Positions 16,101-23,833 of a DNA stretch of 42,262 bases are shown here, piece by piece. This DNA is from an uncultured bacterium (GTDB lineage Bacteria > Bacteroidota > Ignavibacteria > Kapaibacteriales > UBA4661): contig CALCNX010000115.1 of assembly GCA_937899715.1 (NCBI GenBank), positions 1-42,262 of the forward strand, given 5' to 3'. The position numbers and the translations under genes are program-made. Positions within the stretch are counted from its first letter, which is position 1, and the number at the start of each line of letters is the position of its first letter. The notes under the pieces were generated by a model that was not told where the DNA came from, did not search any database, and saw nothing but the letters and a program-made list of their open reading frames with translations.

Positions 16101-18456
16101 GGTCAAAGGAAGCCATACGGATAGCACCTGCATTGAATGATGGTAAGGGAGTAAGCGCAGGGTCTTCTTGAAGTACTAGGGCGCTACCAGTATTTACAAC
16201 ACGCAAAAAGCGTATTTTGCCATCTGAGCAAGTGGCTGCTATAAGTAAAGCTCCGTTTTGCTGAACGGCTTCCACATAAATCACATTGATACCTATCTGA
16301 GGAGACCAAATGAGTGGGTGGGCGATAAAGGGACGAGTTGAAATATCCCATAACCGTACACCGCCGTCTGAGCCAGCGTTACCTGCTGCGGCTGCAATGA
16401 TACCACTACCGTCTGGGGTATAAATGACATTACGAATACTACCTCTACTACGAGGCAGTAATGTAGATGTTACGCGTGTGACAGATGCGTTTATAGTATA
16501 GATATTAATGTCTGACTGCTCGGTGTCGGCATTGCTAATAACAAGCTCGCGCGGATTGGCTGGGTTAAAACGAATACTATTTGGACTAGCTCTGCCCCCT
16601 GTGGGGAATGGCAATGTTACGTTTTGATTAAATGTAGGGGAACTGAATCTAGCATTTGAACCACTATTAAGTGCTAGGGTAAGAGCAACATCCCCAATAT
16701 TATTCATCGTAATGTCCGTAATCAATGCAGGTAACGTATTCACCGCATCTTCAGAGATTTGCTGTCCGGTAGTATCCCAAGCTCTTACTATTTGACCAAG
16801 ACAAGCAACAATATATTTACTATTACTACCCCCAAACTGAGCCGCACGTGCGTTGGAAGAACTCGCTGTGACGACAAGAGAGCTATCATTAGAGAACAGC
16901 GATACGCTAGAATTCTTCTGCCGTACACGCATCAAGCAATCATCGCTAGGGGTATTCGGAACTAGCCACGGACGCACATTTCCTGTGGCATTAGAATCAA
17001 TATTACGCCACGTTTTTCCAGCATCAATACTGACATCTAAAATCACAGGCTCAGTGGGCGGAACACCGCGCCACGCTATGCTGGCGACCGTTCCTACCAA
17101 AAAAACTTCTCCGCCGTTCGGGCGAATAAGTTCTAGTGTTGGAACCTTTGGACGTGCGCCAGGGAAGCCTGCCGTAACATACCAATCAAACGTACAGATG
17201 CCACCGTTTCCATTATCCGTTTCTGCTGTAAGCGTCGCAAATTTGTAGCCGCTGTCAATCGGACTATAAGCCACTTCTACATCAATTCGTGATGCGCCGG
17301 CAACGAGCGAAAGTGGTGTTTTCGTTGTAACAATCAGTGTATTGGGATCGCTCGAAATAAAACGTCTAATGGTAAGATTTTGCGCACCCGCATTCAATTG
17401 TAGTCCAACTGTTTGTTTGGCTGTCGTTCTCACTTCTACTGATCCCATAGACAGCACTGGCGGGATAACTCTTATTTGTCCAGCTAAAGACTGCGGCGGA
17501 ATATAACTCAAACTCGCACTCACGCCCAATGCCGGAGCCGTCAAGACCACCGACCGTGCCTCACTTCGGCAGGGTAAATCAGTTGTCCATTCCACAACGC
17601 AGGGTGTGTTGAGCCGGATGCGGTTTGCCAGTTCGCGGTAGATTTGAATGGCTTCATCTTTTGATTGAACATTAGAAAACGCCTCGCCACCCGTCGCGCG
17701 AGCAATCGTATCTAAGACCGACGGCACGGGAAAGCCAATGGTAATACAATACACCGTAGCGCCCACCTGCTTTGCTTGCTGAATCACTTGGTTGTAGTTG
17801 GCAGTCGAAAGTCCGTCGGTGAGAAAAATGACCGCACGATTAGAGTTTTTTGCCCTTTCCAGCATCGTGAGAGCACCACCGGGATTACCCAAAAATGCCA
17901 ACTGATAATTTGTGCCGTTGAGCGGCGACAGCCCTCCAATAACCTGCTTCAAACGAGTTTTATCGGTAGTGAAATCTTGAAAAGGGTAGCTGTTCGTTTC
18001 AAAAGCCACAATCCCGCACTCCGAGCCGTCGGTGGCAAGGGCATCCACAAAAGCAGAGGCAGCTTCTTGTGCAATTTTAAGGCGCGTCGTGCCATTAAAA
18101 GAAACGCCCATTGAGCCGGAAATATCTACGGTCAAAACGGCAGAGACGGGTTTTGCTTGCTGCATGGGGCAGACGTAATCTGCAACGGTGCGCTGCACGC
18201 CATCTTCAGCAATACGGAAATCAACTTTTGAAGTAATTTGCTGACCTCGTGCGTCGAAGGCACGGACACTTGCCCGCATTCGGGGGAAATTCTGAGCATT
18301 AAAGGCTGTGCTGGCGCTATCAAAAAAGAATGAGAGCGATTGTGCGGAGAGAAGAGAAAAAGAACCGACAAAAAATGCCATTAAAAGGAAGTAGCGACCA
18401 AGAAGAGCACAAGCGCCAGAGCGTGTGCGTAAGGAAGGTGTGGCAATAAAGCGCAT
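13126..18456 (-). CDS. Giant VWA / beta-propeller / ASH-repeat surface protein with T9SS sorting domain (copy 2)
   Basis: The frame extends up to a TTG at 18537, but the ATG at 18456 gives a start (MRFIATP) matching the paralogue (MCFFATP), and 1776 residues. Layout as in copy 1: signal peptide ending at SLLSAQ, VWA domain with DISGSMG and LTDG, ASH-like domain, RPNGGEVFLVGT module, WD40-like propeller, further ASH-type beta-domains, and the same sorting domain. The last 235 residues differ from copy 1 at only eight positions, whereas the central beta-domains are much more diverged. It is a probable T9SS cargo displayed on the surface. It lies downstream of an ABC transporter operon on the same strand but has its own promoter. 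Confidence 0.88.
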   Translation of the reverse strand: MRFIATPSLRTRSGACALLGRYFLLMAFFVGSFSLLSAQSLSFFFDSASTAFNAQNFPRMRASVRAFDARGQQITSKVDFRIAEDGVQRTVADYVCPMQQAKPVSAVLTVDISGSMGVSFNGTTRLKIAQEAASAFVDALATDGSECGIVAFETNSYPFQDFTTDKTRLKQVIGGLSPLNGTNYQLAFLGNPGGALTMLERAKNSNRAVIFLTDGLSTANYNQVIQQAKQVGATVYCITIGFPVPSVLDTIARATGGEAFSNVQSKDEAIQIYRELANRIRLNTPCVVEWTTDLPCRSEARSVVLTAPALGVSASLSYIPPQSLAGQIRVIPPVLSMGSVEVRTTAKQTVGLQLNAGAQNLTIRRFISSDPNTLIVTTKTPLSLVAGASRIDVEVAYSPIDSGYKFATLTAETDNGNGGICTFDWYVTAGFPGARPKVPTLELIRPNGGEVFLVGTVASIAWRGVPPTEPVILDVSIDAGKTWRNIDSNATGNVRPWLVPNTPSDDCLMRVRQKNSSVSLFSNDSSLVVTASSSNARAAQFGGSNSKYIVACLGQIVRAWDTTGQQISEDAVNTLPALITDITMNNIGDVALTLALNSGSNARFSSPTFNQNVTLPFPTGGRASPNSIRFNPANPRELVISNADTEQSDINIYTINASVTRVTSTLLPRSRGSIRNVIYTPDGSGIIAAAAGNAGSDGGVRLWDISTRPFIAHPLIWSPQIGINVIYVEAVQQNGALLIAATCSDGKIRFLRVVNTGSALVLQEDPALTPLPSFNAGAIRMASFDRTGAFLITAMENGSAQIWSVASGQLITALQHETNTTGIFSRVVNTAFFDLSTSRAVTAGENGKVIVWYLLEKLPLQEDRSDNLWRIVRPHLVANDIDVGKAIVGTDKDTTHLVLTNPDLYSVPITKVWFKKTNSPFSIVSGSAPFTVNAATPPRLGLYNIEFRFHPLVEGKIPTIPDNTDSVFFQTIAGDTLRARISGEGVLQRIQVVPQPIDWRERFLNIGYDTVQAVIRNISPIPVNLNVPNAPNVSGTFTPPFRVNGVILSPRSTLSGGIITLAAGDSIIINLRFTPPYIGLIGVPLKFTTDQPGEPPTVQLLGTGVQDGPRLSNTLTATPFVQTLCTQPQPEDIPLPNTGTQALVIDSMRVVGVDGTPSRDFQVLTQTPLTIQVNDQGSQSARIRFTPQAVGTTFATLVIYSNSISGVARVPLQGRLEQPLLVFSTRSVVFSAVNEQQSSNSITIRVENKGNVSAPWNSTPVTFTDQDGIPRIRVVASPFSTELLPNAVGNLTLTFLGGTVGKTYTGSISLEEPAKCFSTLVTQWSATVKSSPRLQITVPQPLTTCESSATMSISVRNIGTSEAKNVKFIPLPRLPNVQLSDSVKTIPTNGTFTLQVQVSPLSRADTTRFSVLIESTTSTMTAVEAIQRDTVPMTVIKQDVGLRLSKNSIVFPTLDANITTQETVTIYNGSNQALALPQRFLAGTVQFSWQAQTVVRPYDSIVATVRFNGAAAGLAFQDSIIFTPIAVNGMGCAISSQTLRVSASTLPPSVADLVFENFYAAPGDTASTKVFLRNRARVPVGTVISDTIRYNVSLLQPLPPLPFGEVLLGERKIPVSFEVKSDDPTVPLATLRFRAALGNDTATALKLQKTPETRVPKMTINASTATFRLVGISRAGGLRLVISTLGTLRIVDARPNPASTELTLEFTSHDAEEYTLNLINALGVRPDPMIFGEQKFTSVSGLNTRVLDVSRLPSGIYFIQLRNGRELAARKIIIVR

Positions 18457-18532
18457 AATAACAACCAAGCGGGCGCAAAGCGTGAAACAAGGTGTCGTAA
18501 CGTCCGCAGGAACGCGAAACAAGGGGGACAAA

Positions 18533-18550
18533 GCCAACCCTCCAGTCGGC
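18533..18550 (-). promoter_or_regulatory. Leader hairpin of copy 2, GGAGG loop
   Basis: This is the counterpart of 12917-12934. On the minus strand it reads GCCGAC-TGGAGG-GTTGGC, 76 bases before the chosen start codon. The stem changes relative to copy 1 preserve pairing. Confidence 0.5.
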
Positions 18551-18563
18551 TATTGTTACGACA

Positions 18564-18617
18564 TCACAAGCACTGCCTTTGTGAGTGGCAAACACTTGTT
18601 GTACGGATTGCCTGCAT
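18564..18617 (-). CDS. Possible 17-codon upstream reading frame in the leader of copy 2
   Basis: ATG at 18617 to TGA at 18564 encodes MQAIRTTSVCHSQRQCL, the counterpart of the frame at 12944-12997 with the same start context (TTATGCAGGCAAT) and the same length. Product unknown and expression unproven. Confidence 0.3.
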   Translation of the reverse strand: MQAIRTTSVCHSQRQCL

Positions 18618-18633
18618 AACAACCGTACACTTA

Positions 18634-18659
18634 CAAATATACATTGGAACGGAAAAGTT
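18634..18659 (-). promoter_or_regulatory. Bacteroidota-type promoter of copy 2
   Basis: On the minus strand TATATTTG (18634-18641) is preceded by AACTTTTCCGTTCC as in copy 1, and a TTG about 21 bases further up could serve as the -33 element. The predicted 5' leader is about 175 bases long. Confidence 0.55.
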
Positions 18660-18704
18660 ACACAATAAGTTTATTGGGCAAAGGTCATTGAGCAAATAAT
18701 TTCG

Positions 18705-20345
18705 TTACGCCCGCTCCGTGCGCCACCAATGCGCCGACCACCCCAGTGCAAGAAATCCCAGCGCTGCCACCGCATATCCGACTTGCACCATCGGCACTGC
18801 CGAGCCGAACCATCCCGCAAAATCAAGTGCCGGCTCGTGACCATTAGAATTGAGCGCCACATAGAACAAAATGAGCGAGCCCACAATCAATGTTTTCGCC
18901 GTGCCAGTGGCTATGCCCAATCCAACGGCACACGCGCTCAAGAACAACATCCCAACCAGAAGCGAAACCGCAACGCCGGGCACAGCAAACGCCAAGCGCA
19001 CAAGCGGAATAAACGCAAACGTCAAGCCCAGTATCCATGAGGCGAGTAGCTTGATTAAAATAAAATTTTCTTTCATCATGGGAACGCTTAGGAGCAATGC
19101 CGAACTTCCACGCTGGCGCTCACGAATGCCAATATCTGCCGAGAAAAAGACCAATGCCAAACACGCCAGAGGCGCAATCGGTAATTGTACTTTCGGTATC
19201 GGCGCAATCAAACCCGCGACGTTCAGCCCCACGAGTACAAGCAGTGCAGTGGGATGCAGCGTAAAGACAAGTAGAATCTCCGCCGCTACAATGCGCACAA
19301 AACCTTGTTGGCTGAGGAGAGTTTGTATCATCCCCCAGAAAGTAGTGGTCAAGCGCGAAAGCGGCTTCAGGATAGCGCCGAGAGACGCAACGATATTGCG
19401 CTTTGAGCGTCTGGCAGATGCACGAAGGCGCGTGGGGTCGAATCGGTGGAAGGCAGCAAGAGCGATTGCTAGAAGCGGTATGAAACCAAGAGTTGTAAGT
19501 GCTTTGGCAATCACCCATGCTGTCGGAAGTTCGACCTCGCGGATGACAACCACCGGCAGCGCGGGGTTGAAGGTAGAAGCTCCAACAGAAAGCCCTTTCG
19601 ATGAATCCGCACCGATTTGCTGGTTGATAGCGGACATACCCGTTCCCAAGCCAAGAACATCAATGTAGGCAACGAAAGGAACATTGCTGAGGGTCGGCGC
19701 AACGCCCGCTTGTTGCTGGGCAAGATTGGCTTTTTCTAGCTGTTCAACCGGTGCAATCCCCAGCACTATCCAAACCAAAAAATATACAAAATCTCCAATA
19801 CGGCTTGAAAGGATAGGAAGCGTCTCAAAGACCAGCGATATAACAGAGACAAAGAAAATTCCCTGCGGACAAAGCAGCGCGTAGGTTCTCAGAAATACCA
19901 GAGGTTCGAGCGCGGCTTCACCCCGAACAATTACCATGAGCATCATCACAAGCATATAAGCAAGAGTGAGTGCCGTCAAGAAGGCAACATTTCCCAAAAA
20001 CTTTCCGGCAATATATTCCCAAGAGCGCATTGCTGTTGCAGCGAGTGTATTCCCTACGCCGGAGACCACATCGCGCTTCACCGAATTGCTAATCATATAA
20101 TAACTAAGCAAGCCGATGCCCAATATCGAAAAATTGACCGCCGTGGCAAAAGCAATGGCGGGTGAGTTGTAGAGCGTACGCGCCTCTCCGATACTCATAA
20201 GCGTCCAGTTTGCTGAGGGATCGGGTATGCTGACGAACGCCAGCGCGCACATCGCCAGAAACAAAACAAGGGTGGATGTTCGGCGAAAGCGGAGAATAAA
20301 ATCCGTTGCCACGATAGCACGAATGCGCCGGAGAGCATTGTTCAT
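18705..20345 (-). CDS. ABC-2 type transporter permease
   Basis: This 546-residue membrane protein has an N-terminal cytoplasmic stretch (RRIRAIVATDFILRFRR), then about twelve predicted helices in two similar halves split near residue 300-350 by a basic cytoplasmic loop (RRSKRNIV). The start codon overlaps the stop of the ATPase gene by four bases (ATGA), showing translational coupling. ABC-2 permeases of this double-length type move lipids, polysaccharides or drugs, or assist gliding/secretion complexes in Bacteroidota. The substrate cannot be told from the sequence. Confidence 0.82.
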   Translation of the reverse strand: MNNALRRIRAIVATDFILRFRRTSTLVLFLAMCALAFVSIPDPSANWTLMSIGEARTLYNSPAIAFATAVNFSILGIGLLSYYMISNSVKRDVVSGVGNTLAATAMRSWEYIAGKFLGNVAFLTALTLAYMLVMMLMVIVRGEAALEPLVFLRTYALLCPQGIFFVSVISLVFETLPILSSRIGDFVYFLVWIVLGIAPVEQLEKANLAQQQAGVAPTLSNVPFVAYIDVLGLGTGMSAINQQIGADSSKGLSVGASTFNPALPVVVIREVELPTAWVIAKALTTLGFIPLLAIALAAFHRFDPTRLRASARRSKRNIVASLGAILKPLSRLTTTFWGMIQTLLSQQGFVRIVAAEILLVFTLHPTALLVLVGLNVAGLIAPIPKVQLPIAPLACLALVFFSADIGIRERQRGSSALLLSVPMMKENFILIKLLASWILGLTFAFIPLVRLAFAVPGVAVSLLVGMLFLSACAVGLGIATGTAKTLIVGSLILFYVALNSNGHEPALDFAGWFGSAVPMVQVGYAVAALGFLALGWSAHWWRTERA

Positions 20346-21253
20346 AGCGCACCCGCCTTATCGCTTTTGCCAGTCGTAGCTTCTGTTCCCGTCTCTGCTC
20401 CTGCTTTTTGGAGCGTAAAAAGGAAGGCATCTTCAAGCGTTGGTTCGGTCTGCATAGCGCCTTCAAATGGCTTGTGTGCCGACACAACGCTAATGTGTAC
20501 ACCGTCGGGCTTTCGCACAGCACCGGATATGCGAATCTGCGAGCGTAGGCTATCGAAGGATTCCGAAGAAACGATTCCTTTCCAAACATTTCCCTCTGCG
20601 CTGCTGAGAAGTTCCTCCGGCGTGGAGTATGACTGCAATCGGCTTTGCGCCATGATGGCAATATGCGTGGCAATGGCTTCAATGTCGGACACAATGTGCG
20701 TCGAGAGAATGACGAGTTTTTCGCCACCAATCTCGGAGAGAATATTGCGCAAGCGGATGCGTTCTTCGGGGTCAAGCCCGGCGGTCGGTTCATCCACGAT
20801 AAGCACATCGGGGTCGTTGATGAGTGCTTGAGCGATGCCCAAACGCTGTTTCATACCGCCGGAGAAGGCAGACGCAACGCGGTTAGCGACGGTATGGAGA
20901 TTGACCATTTCGAGCAATTCGCCAACGCGGGCTTTAGAGCGAACACCTTTGAGCGCAGCAAAATAGCTGAGAAACTCAAACGCAGTGAGGTTGTCGTACA
21001 CGTCGAAATCTTGCGGCAAAAAGCCCAAACGTGAGCGCATAGCATCGGGAGATTTGACAATATCCACATCGTTGTAGAAAACCGTACCCGCACTCGGTTT
21101 TGTCACCGTCGTTATCATTTGGATAAGGGTCGTTTTGCCCGCACCATTGGGACCAAGAAGCCCTACCACTCCTTTGTCAAGGCGCAACGAAAGTGCATTG
21201 ACGGCAGTAACGCCGGAGCTAAAACGTTTGGTAACGTTGTCGAGTACGAGCAT
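20342..21253 (-). CDS. ABC transporter ATP-binding protein
   Basis: This 303-residue nucleotide-binding subunit shows all the expected motifs: Walker A GPNGAGKTT (34-42), Q-loop near FLPQDF (79-83), signature FSGGMKQRLG (130-139), Walker B LIVDEPTAGLD (151-161) and H-loop STHIVSD (His186). A C-terminal extension of about 90 residues follows the core, as in the ABC-2 exporter (CcmA-like) group. It energises the adjacent permease, with which it forms a two-gene operon. Rho lies upstream on the same strand, 62 bp away. Confidence 0.93.
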   Translation of the reverse strand: MLVLDNVTKRFSSGVTAVNALSLRLDKGVVGLLGPNGAGKTTLIQMITTVTKPSAGTVFYNDVDIVKSPDAMRSRLGFLPQDFDVYDNLTAFEFLSYFAALKGVRSKARVGELLEMVNLHTVANRVASAFSGGMKQRLGIAQALINDPDVLIVDEPTAGLDPEERIRLRNILSEIGGEKLVILSTHIVSDIEAIATHIAIMAQSRLQSYSTPEELLSSAEGNVWKGIVSSESFDSLRSQIRISGAVRKPDGVHISVVSAHKPFEGAMQTEPTLEDAFLFTLQKAGAETGTEATTGKSDKAGAL

Positions 21254-21315
21254 ACCGCTCTCCTATTTGTTTTGATGGACAATGATGGTTTTTTCGCCGT
21301 GCTTAGTTCCGACGA

Positions 21316-22632
21316 TTAGCTGCTCATACTGCCCAAAAACTCGGCATTGCTCCGAGTAGATTTGAGGCGGTCTTGAAGCATTTCAATTGCCTCACTGGGG
21401 CTGTATTCGTTCAGTAATTTGCGCAAAATCCAAATGCGATTTAGCTCGGCGGGCGAAAGCAGAAGCTCCTCGCGGCGAGTGCCGGAGCGGTTCACATCAA
21501 TAGCAGGATAAATGCGGCGCTCGGCGAGTTTACGATCGAGCACAAGCTCCAAATTACCCGTGCCTTTGAACTCTTCAAAAATCACCTCGTCCATACGGCT
21601 TCCCGTGTCCACAAGCGCAGTGGCGATAATCGTGAATGAGCCGCCTTCGTCCACATTCCTTGCCGCGCCGAAGAAGCGTTTAGGCTTGTGAAGCGCATTT
21701 GCATCCACGCCACCGGAGAGGATTTTGCCTGAATGCGGAATGACCGTGTTATGCGCCCGCGCAAGGCGTGTAATCGAATCGAGCAAAATAACCACATCCT
21801 GACGCGCTTCCACAAGACGTTTTGCTTTTTCCATTGCCATTTCTGCTACCTGCACGTGGCGCTCCGGCGGTTCGTCGAAGGTGGAGGCAACGACCTCTGC
21901 TTTGACGGACTGCTGCATATCGGTTACTTCCTCAGGGCGTTCGTCAATGAGGAGCACAATCAGTTTCACTTCGGGGTGATTGCGTGTGATGCTATTGGCA
22001 ATTTTTTGTAGAAGTACCGTTTTGCCGGACTTCGGTGGTGAAACAATCAATCCACGCTGCCCCTTGCCAATCGGACACAGGAGGTCTATAATTCGCATAT
22101 CCAAATCGCCGGGCGTAGTTTCCAGCTTGAAGCGTTTTTGCGGGTAAATCGGCGTTAGATTGTCGAAAATTGTGCGGTCGCGCATCACTTCAGGGTCAAC
22201 ATAGTTCACTCGGTCAACCTTGAGCAAGGCAAAGAAACGTTCACCTTCTTTCGGGGGACGGACTTGCCCCGTAACGGTGTCCCCGGTACGCAGCCCGAAG
22301 CGCTTGATTTGCGAGGGTGAGACGTAAATATCGTCCGGCGAAGGAAGGTAGTTGTAGTGCGGCGAGCGAAGGAAACCGTAAGCATCCGGCAGCACTTCCA
22401 GAACGCCTTCATTGAAGGTCATACCGTTGGAGGGATCGAATTGCTTCGCTTGCACGGCAGCAGCAGCTTCGGTGATTTTGAAAATCAGATCCTGCTTGCG
22501 CAAGTCTGAAAAATCCGGTATGCCAAGTTGGACGGCGATGCGGGTGAGTTCGGCAATTTTTTTGGTTTGCAAATCGCCAATGTCGAGATGTGCCGTGTTA
22601 ATATCGGCAAATTGCGTTTGGGGCTGTGGCAT
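21316..22632 (-). CDS. rho: Transcription termination factor Rho
   Basis: This 438-residue hexameric RNA-dependent ATPase ends transcription at Rho sites. The N-terminal helical part includes IAELTRIAVQLGIPDFSDLRK, and the RNA-binding domain (about 75-145) contains EVLPDAYGFLRS. The P-loop SPPKSGKT (198-205) matches the Rho-type APPKAGKT with Ala to Ser. Then come LIDERPEEVTDMQ, ILLDSITRLARAHN, the Q/R-loop region with SGGVDANAL, and the C-terminal VNRSGTRREELL. The length is usual for the family without the long N-terminal insertion seen in some relatives. It is a single-copy housekeeping gene. Confidence 0.97.
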   Translation of the reverse strand: MPQPQTQFADINTAHLDIGDLQTKKIAELTRIAVQLGIPDFSDLRKQDLIFKITEAAAAVQAKQFDPSNGMTFNEGVLEVLPDAYGFLRSPHYNYLPSPDDIYVSPSQIKRFGLRTGDTVTGQVRPPKEGERFFALLKVDRVNYVDPEVMRDRTIFDNLTPIYPQKRFKLETTPGDLDMRIIDLLCPIGKGQRGLIVSPPKSGKTVLLQKIANSITRNHPEVKLIVLLIDERPEEVTDMQQSVKAEVVASTFDEPPERHVQVAEMAMEKAKRLVEARQDVVILLDSITRLARAHNTVIPHSGKILSGGVDANALHKPKRFFGAARNVDEGGSFTIIATALVDTGSRMDEVIFEEFKGTGNLELVLDRKLAERRIYPAIDVNRSGTRREELLLSPAELNRIWILRKLLNEYSPSEAIEMLQDRLKSTRSNAEFLGSMSS

Positions 22633-22691
22633 GAAAGAACCTTACGTGGAAGGAAATAAAAAGAAATGAGGAAGGATTTATTGCTATTGGG

Positions 22692-22874
22692 ATGCTTCGA
22701 GTATTGTGCTTGTATTCACTCCGTCGGTATGCTCTCTTGTTGCTCCTCTCTACGCAAACGCTCTCATCTCCATCATCGGAAGACCTACCGAAAAGGTATG
22801 AGATTTCTCATTACCCACAACTGCGGAAGCCCGATACACAGGACGGCACCGAAAACGTTGATAAAAACGTTTAG
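22692..22874 (+). CDS. Possible small secreted protein
   Basis: This 60-codon frame has an N-terminus that looks like a signal peptide (LRRYALLLLLSTQTLSS) followed by a polar, charged tail (SSEDLPKRYEISHYPQ). No family is recognised, there is no clear ribosome-binding site, and the surrounding DNA is non-coding, so it may be a chance frame. Confidence 0.25.
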   Translation: MLRVLCLYSLRRYALLLLLSTQTLSSPSSEDLPKRYEISHYPQLRKPDTQDGTENVDKNV

Positions 22875-23166
22875 AGAATCACCAAGGGGAAGAAGTAATG
22901 TTCGGTAAAGATATGCACCCCGACGAAAGGTGCGAAAAAGGGGATGTAGAGCAAATTCGCAGAATAGATGTGCATTGGCGAGTACAACGACTCATGCACG
23001 GCAAGGCTTACTATGTCTATGGTTGCTGCTGTAATGTGCTGAAGCAGACGGGCAAATATAGCATTTTTTTCGTGATTCACAACAAGCAAATACATTTGCG
23101 GTTTTTTGGCGGTTGGCTGTGTGATTTTTTCTTGAGCGCGGACGGCGGGATTCGAGTGTGTGCAGA

Positions 23167-23295
23167 GTTTTGTGTAAACAGCCCTCATTCCCCGCCTTCT
23201 CCCAAAGGGAGAAGGAGCTAAGACAAAAACAATCAATTTATTCTGAAGCCCTCGCCCTCTGGGAGAGGGTTGGGTGAGGGAAGTTTACACAAAAC
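23167..23295. repeat. REP-like double-palindrome element inside an outer inverted repeat (copy 2)
   Basis: The inner module is the reverse-oriented counterpart of that at 78-175: CTTCTCCCAAAGGGAGAAG (23196-23214) and CCCTCGCCCTCTGGGAGAGGG (around 23249-23269). It is enclosed by a perfect 13-bp outer inverted repeat, GTTTTGTGTAAAC (23167-23179) and GTTTACACAAAAC (23283-23295). The outer arms differ entirely from those of copy 1. Confidence 0.75.
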
Positions 23296-23392
23296 AATTT
23301 ACACTCTCGCGGATTTCAGCAGATACTAGCGGACACACTGATAAAGAGTCTGTTGCTTTTGTCGCTGCTCTCGAAAATTACGCCTGTCGGCG

Positions 23393-23424
23393 TTTGGGGC
23401 ACAGACAGGAATGAACTGTGCTAC
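23393..23424. repeat. Degenerate short palindromic repeat
   Basis: GGGGCACAGACAGGAATG followed by AACTGTGCTACAG resembles the palindrome in the DUF2279 gene (31587-31617, GGGACACAGACAAGAATGTC TGTGCCACAG), but the right arm has decayed. Confidence 0.45.
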
Positions 23425-23833
23425 AGCTAATGAACGTACGCTCAATCAGCGTTATCCGCGTTCCCGGCAATCCAAAGACTTATCTTTTTTGCCTCTTAAC
23501 AATTTTTATTTCCGAAAACCATTCCTTACACGTAAATTTGAATTCTGTCGCTGTAATAAACTCCGGCACTTTCCTTCTTTCATCCTGAATATATCAGCCT
23601 ATCGGACAGCATCGCTACTCACATCGCTCAAAAAACGCATCTGTTTTGGCAGTGCTCGCGGAGTTTTCTCCACATTTTGCCCAGATAGATACCCACGATA
23701 ACAGTGGTACAAATGCGATGTTTTGTGTTCCTAATTCGTTCCTGTTGCACTTTCCGATAGTCCGATGCTCTTCCCCTCGCGCCATATCATTTTGCCTCGT
23801 CTCGGCGGCAATGGTTCTGTTTTTCGTCTGCCC

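Larger units (their letters stand above)
22633..23833. other. Gene-poor interval between rho and sprA
   Basis: Divergent genes flank this 1.2-kb gap. It holds a weak 60-codon frame (22692-22874), a double-palindrome repeat (23167-23295), a degenerate short palindrome (23393-23424), and otherwise no frame with family resemblance. The promoters of rho and sprA must lie here, but I find no clear TAnnTTTG element for either. Confidence 0.6.

Noticed and set aside
18457..18537. N-terminal extension of the second giant protein from the TTG at 18537
   Set aside because: The extension would run through the leader, has no counterpart in the paralogue and precedes a normal signal peptide.
22871..23236. 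Overlapping frames on both strands in the rho-sprA gap
   Set aside because: No family likeness; they run through the palindromic repeat.
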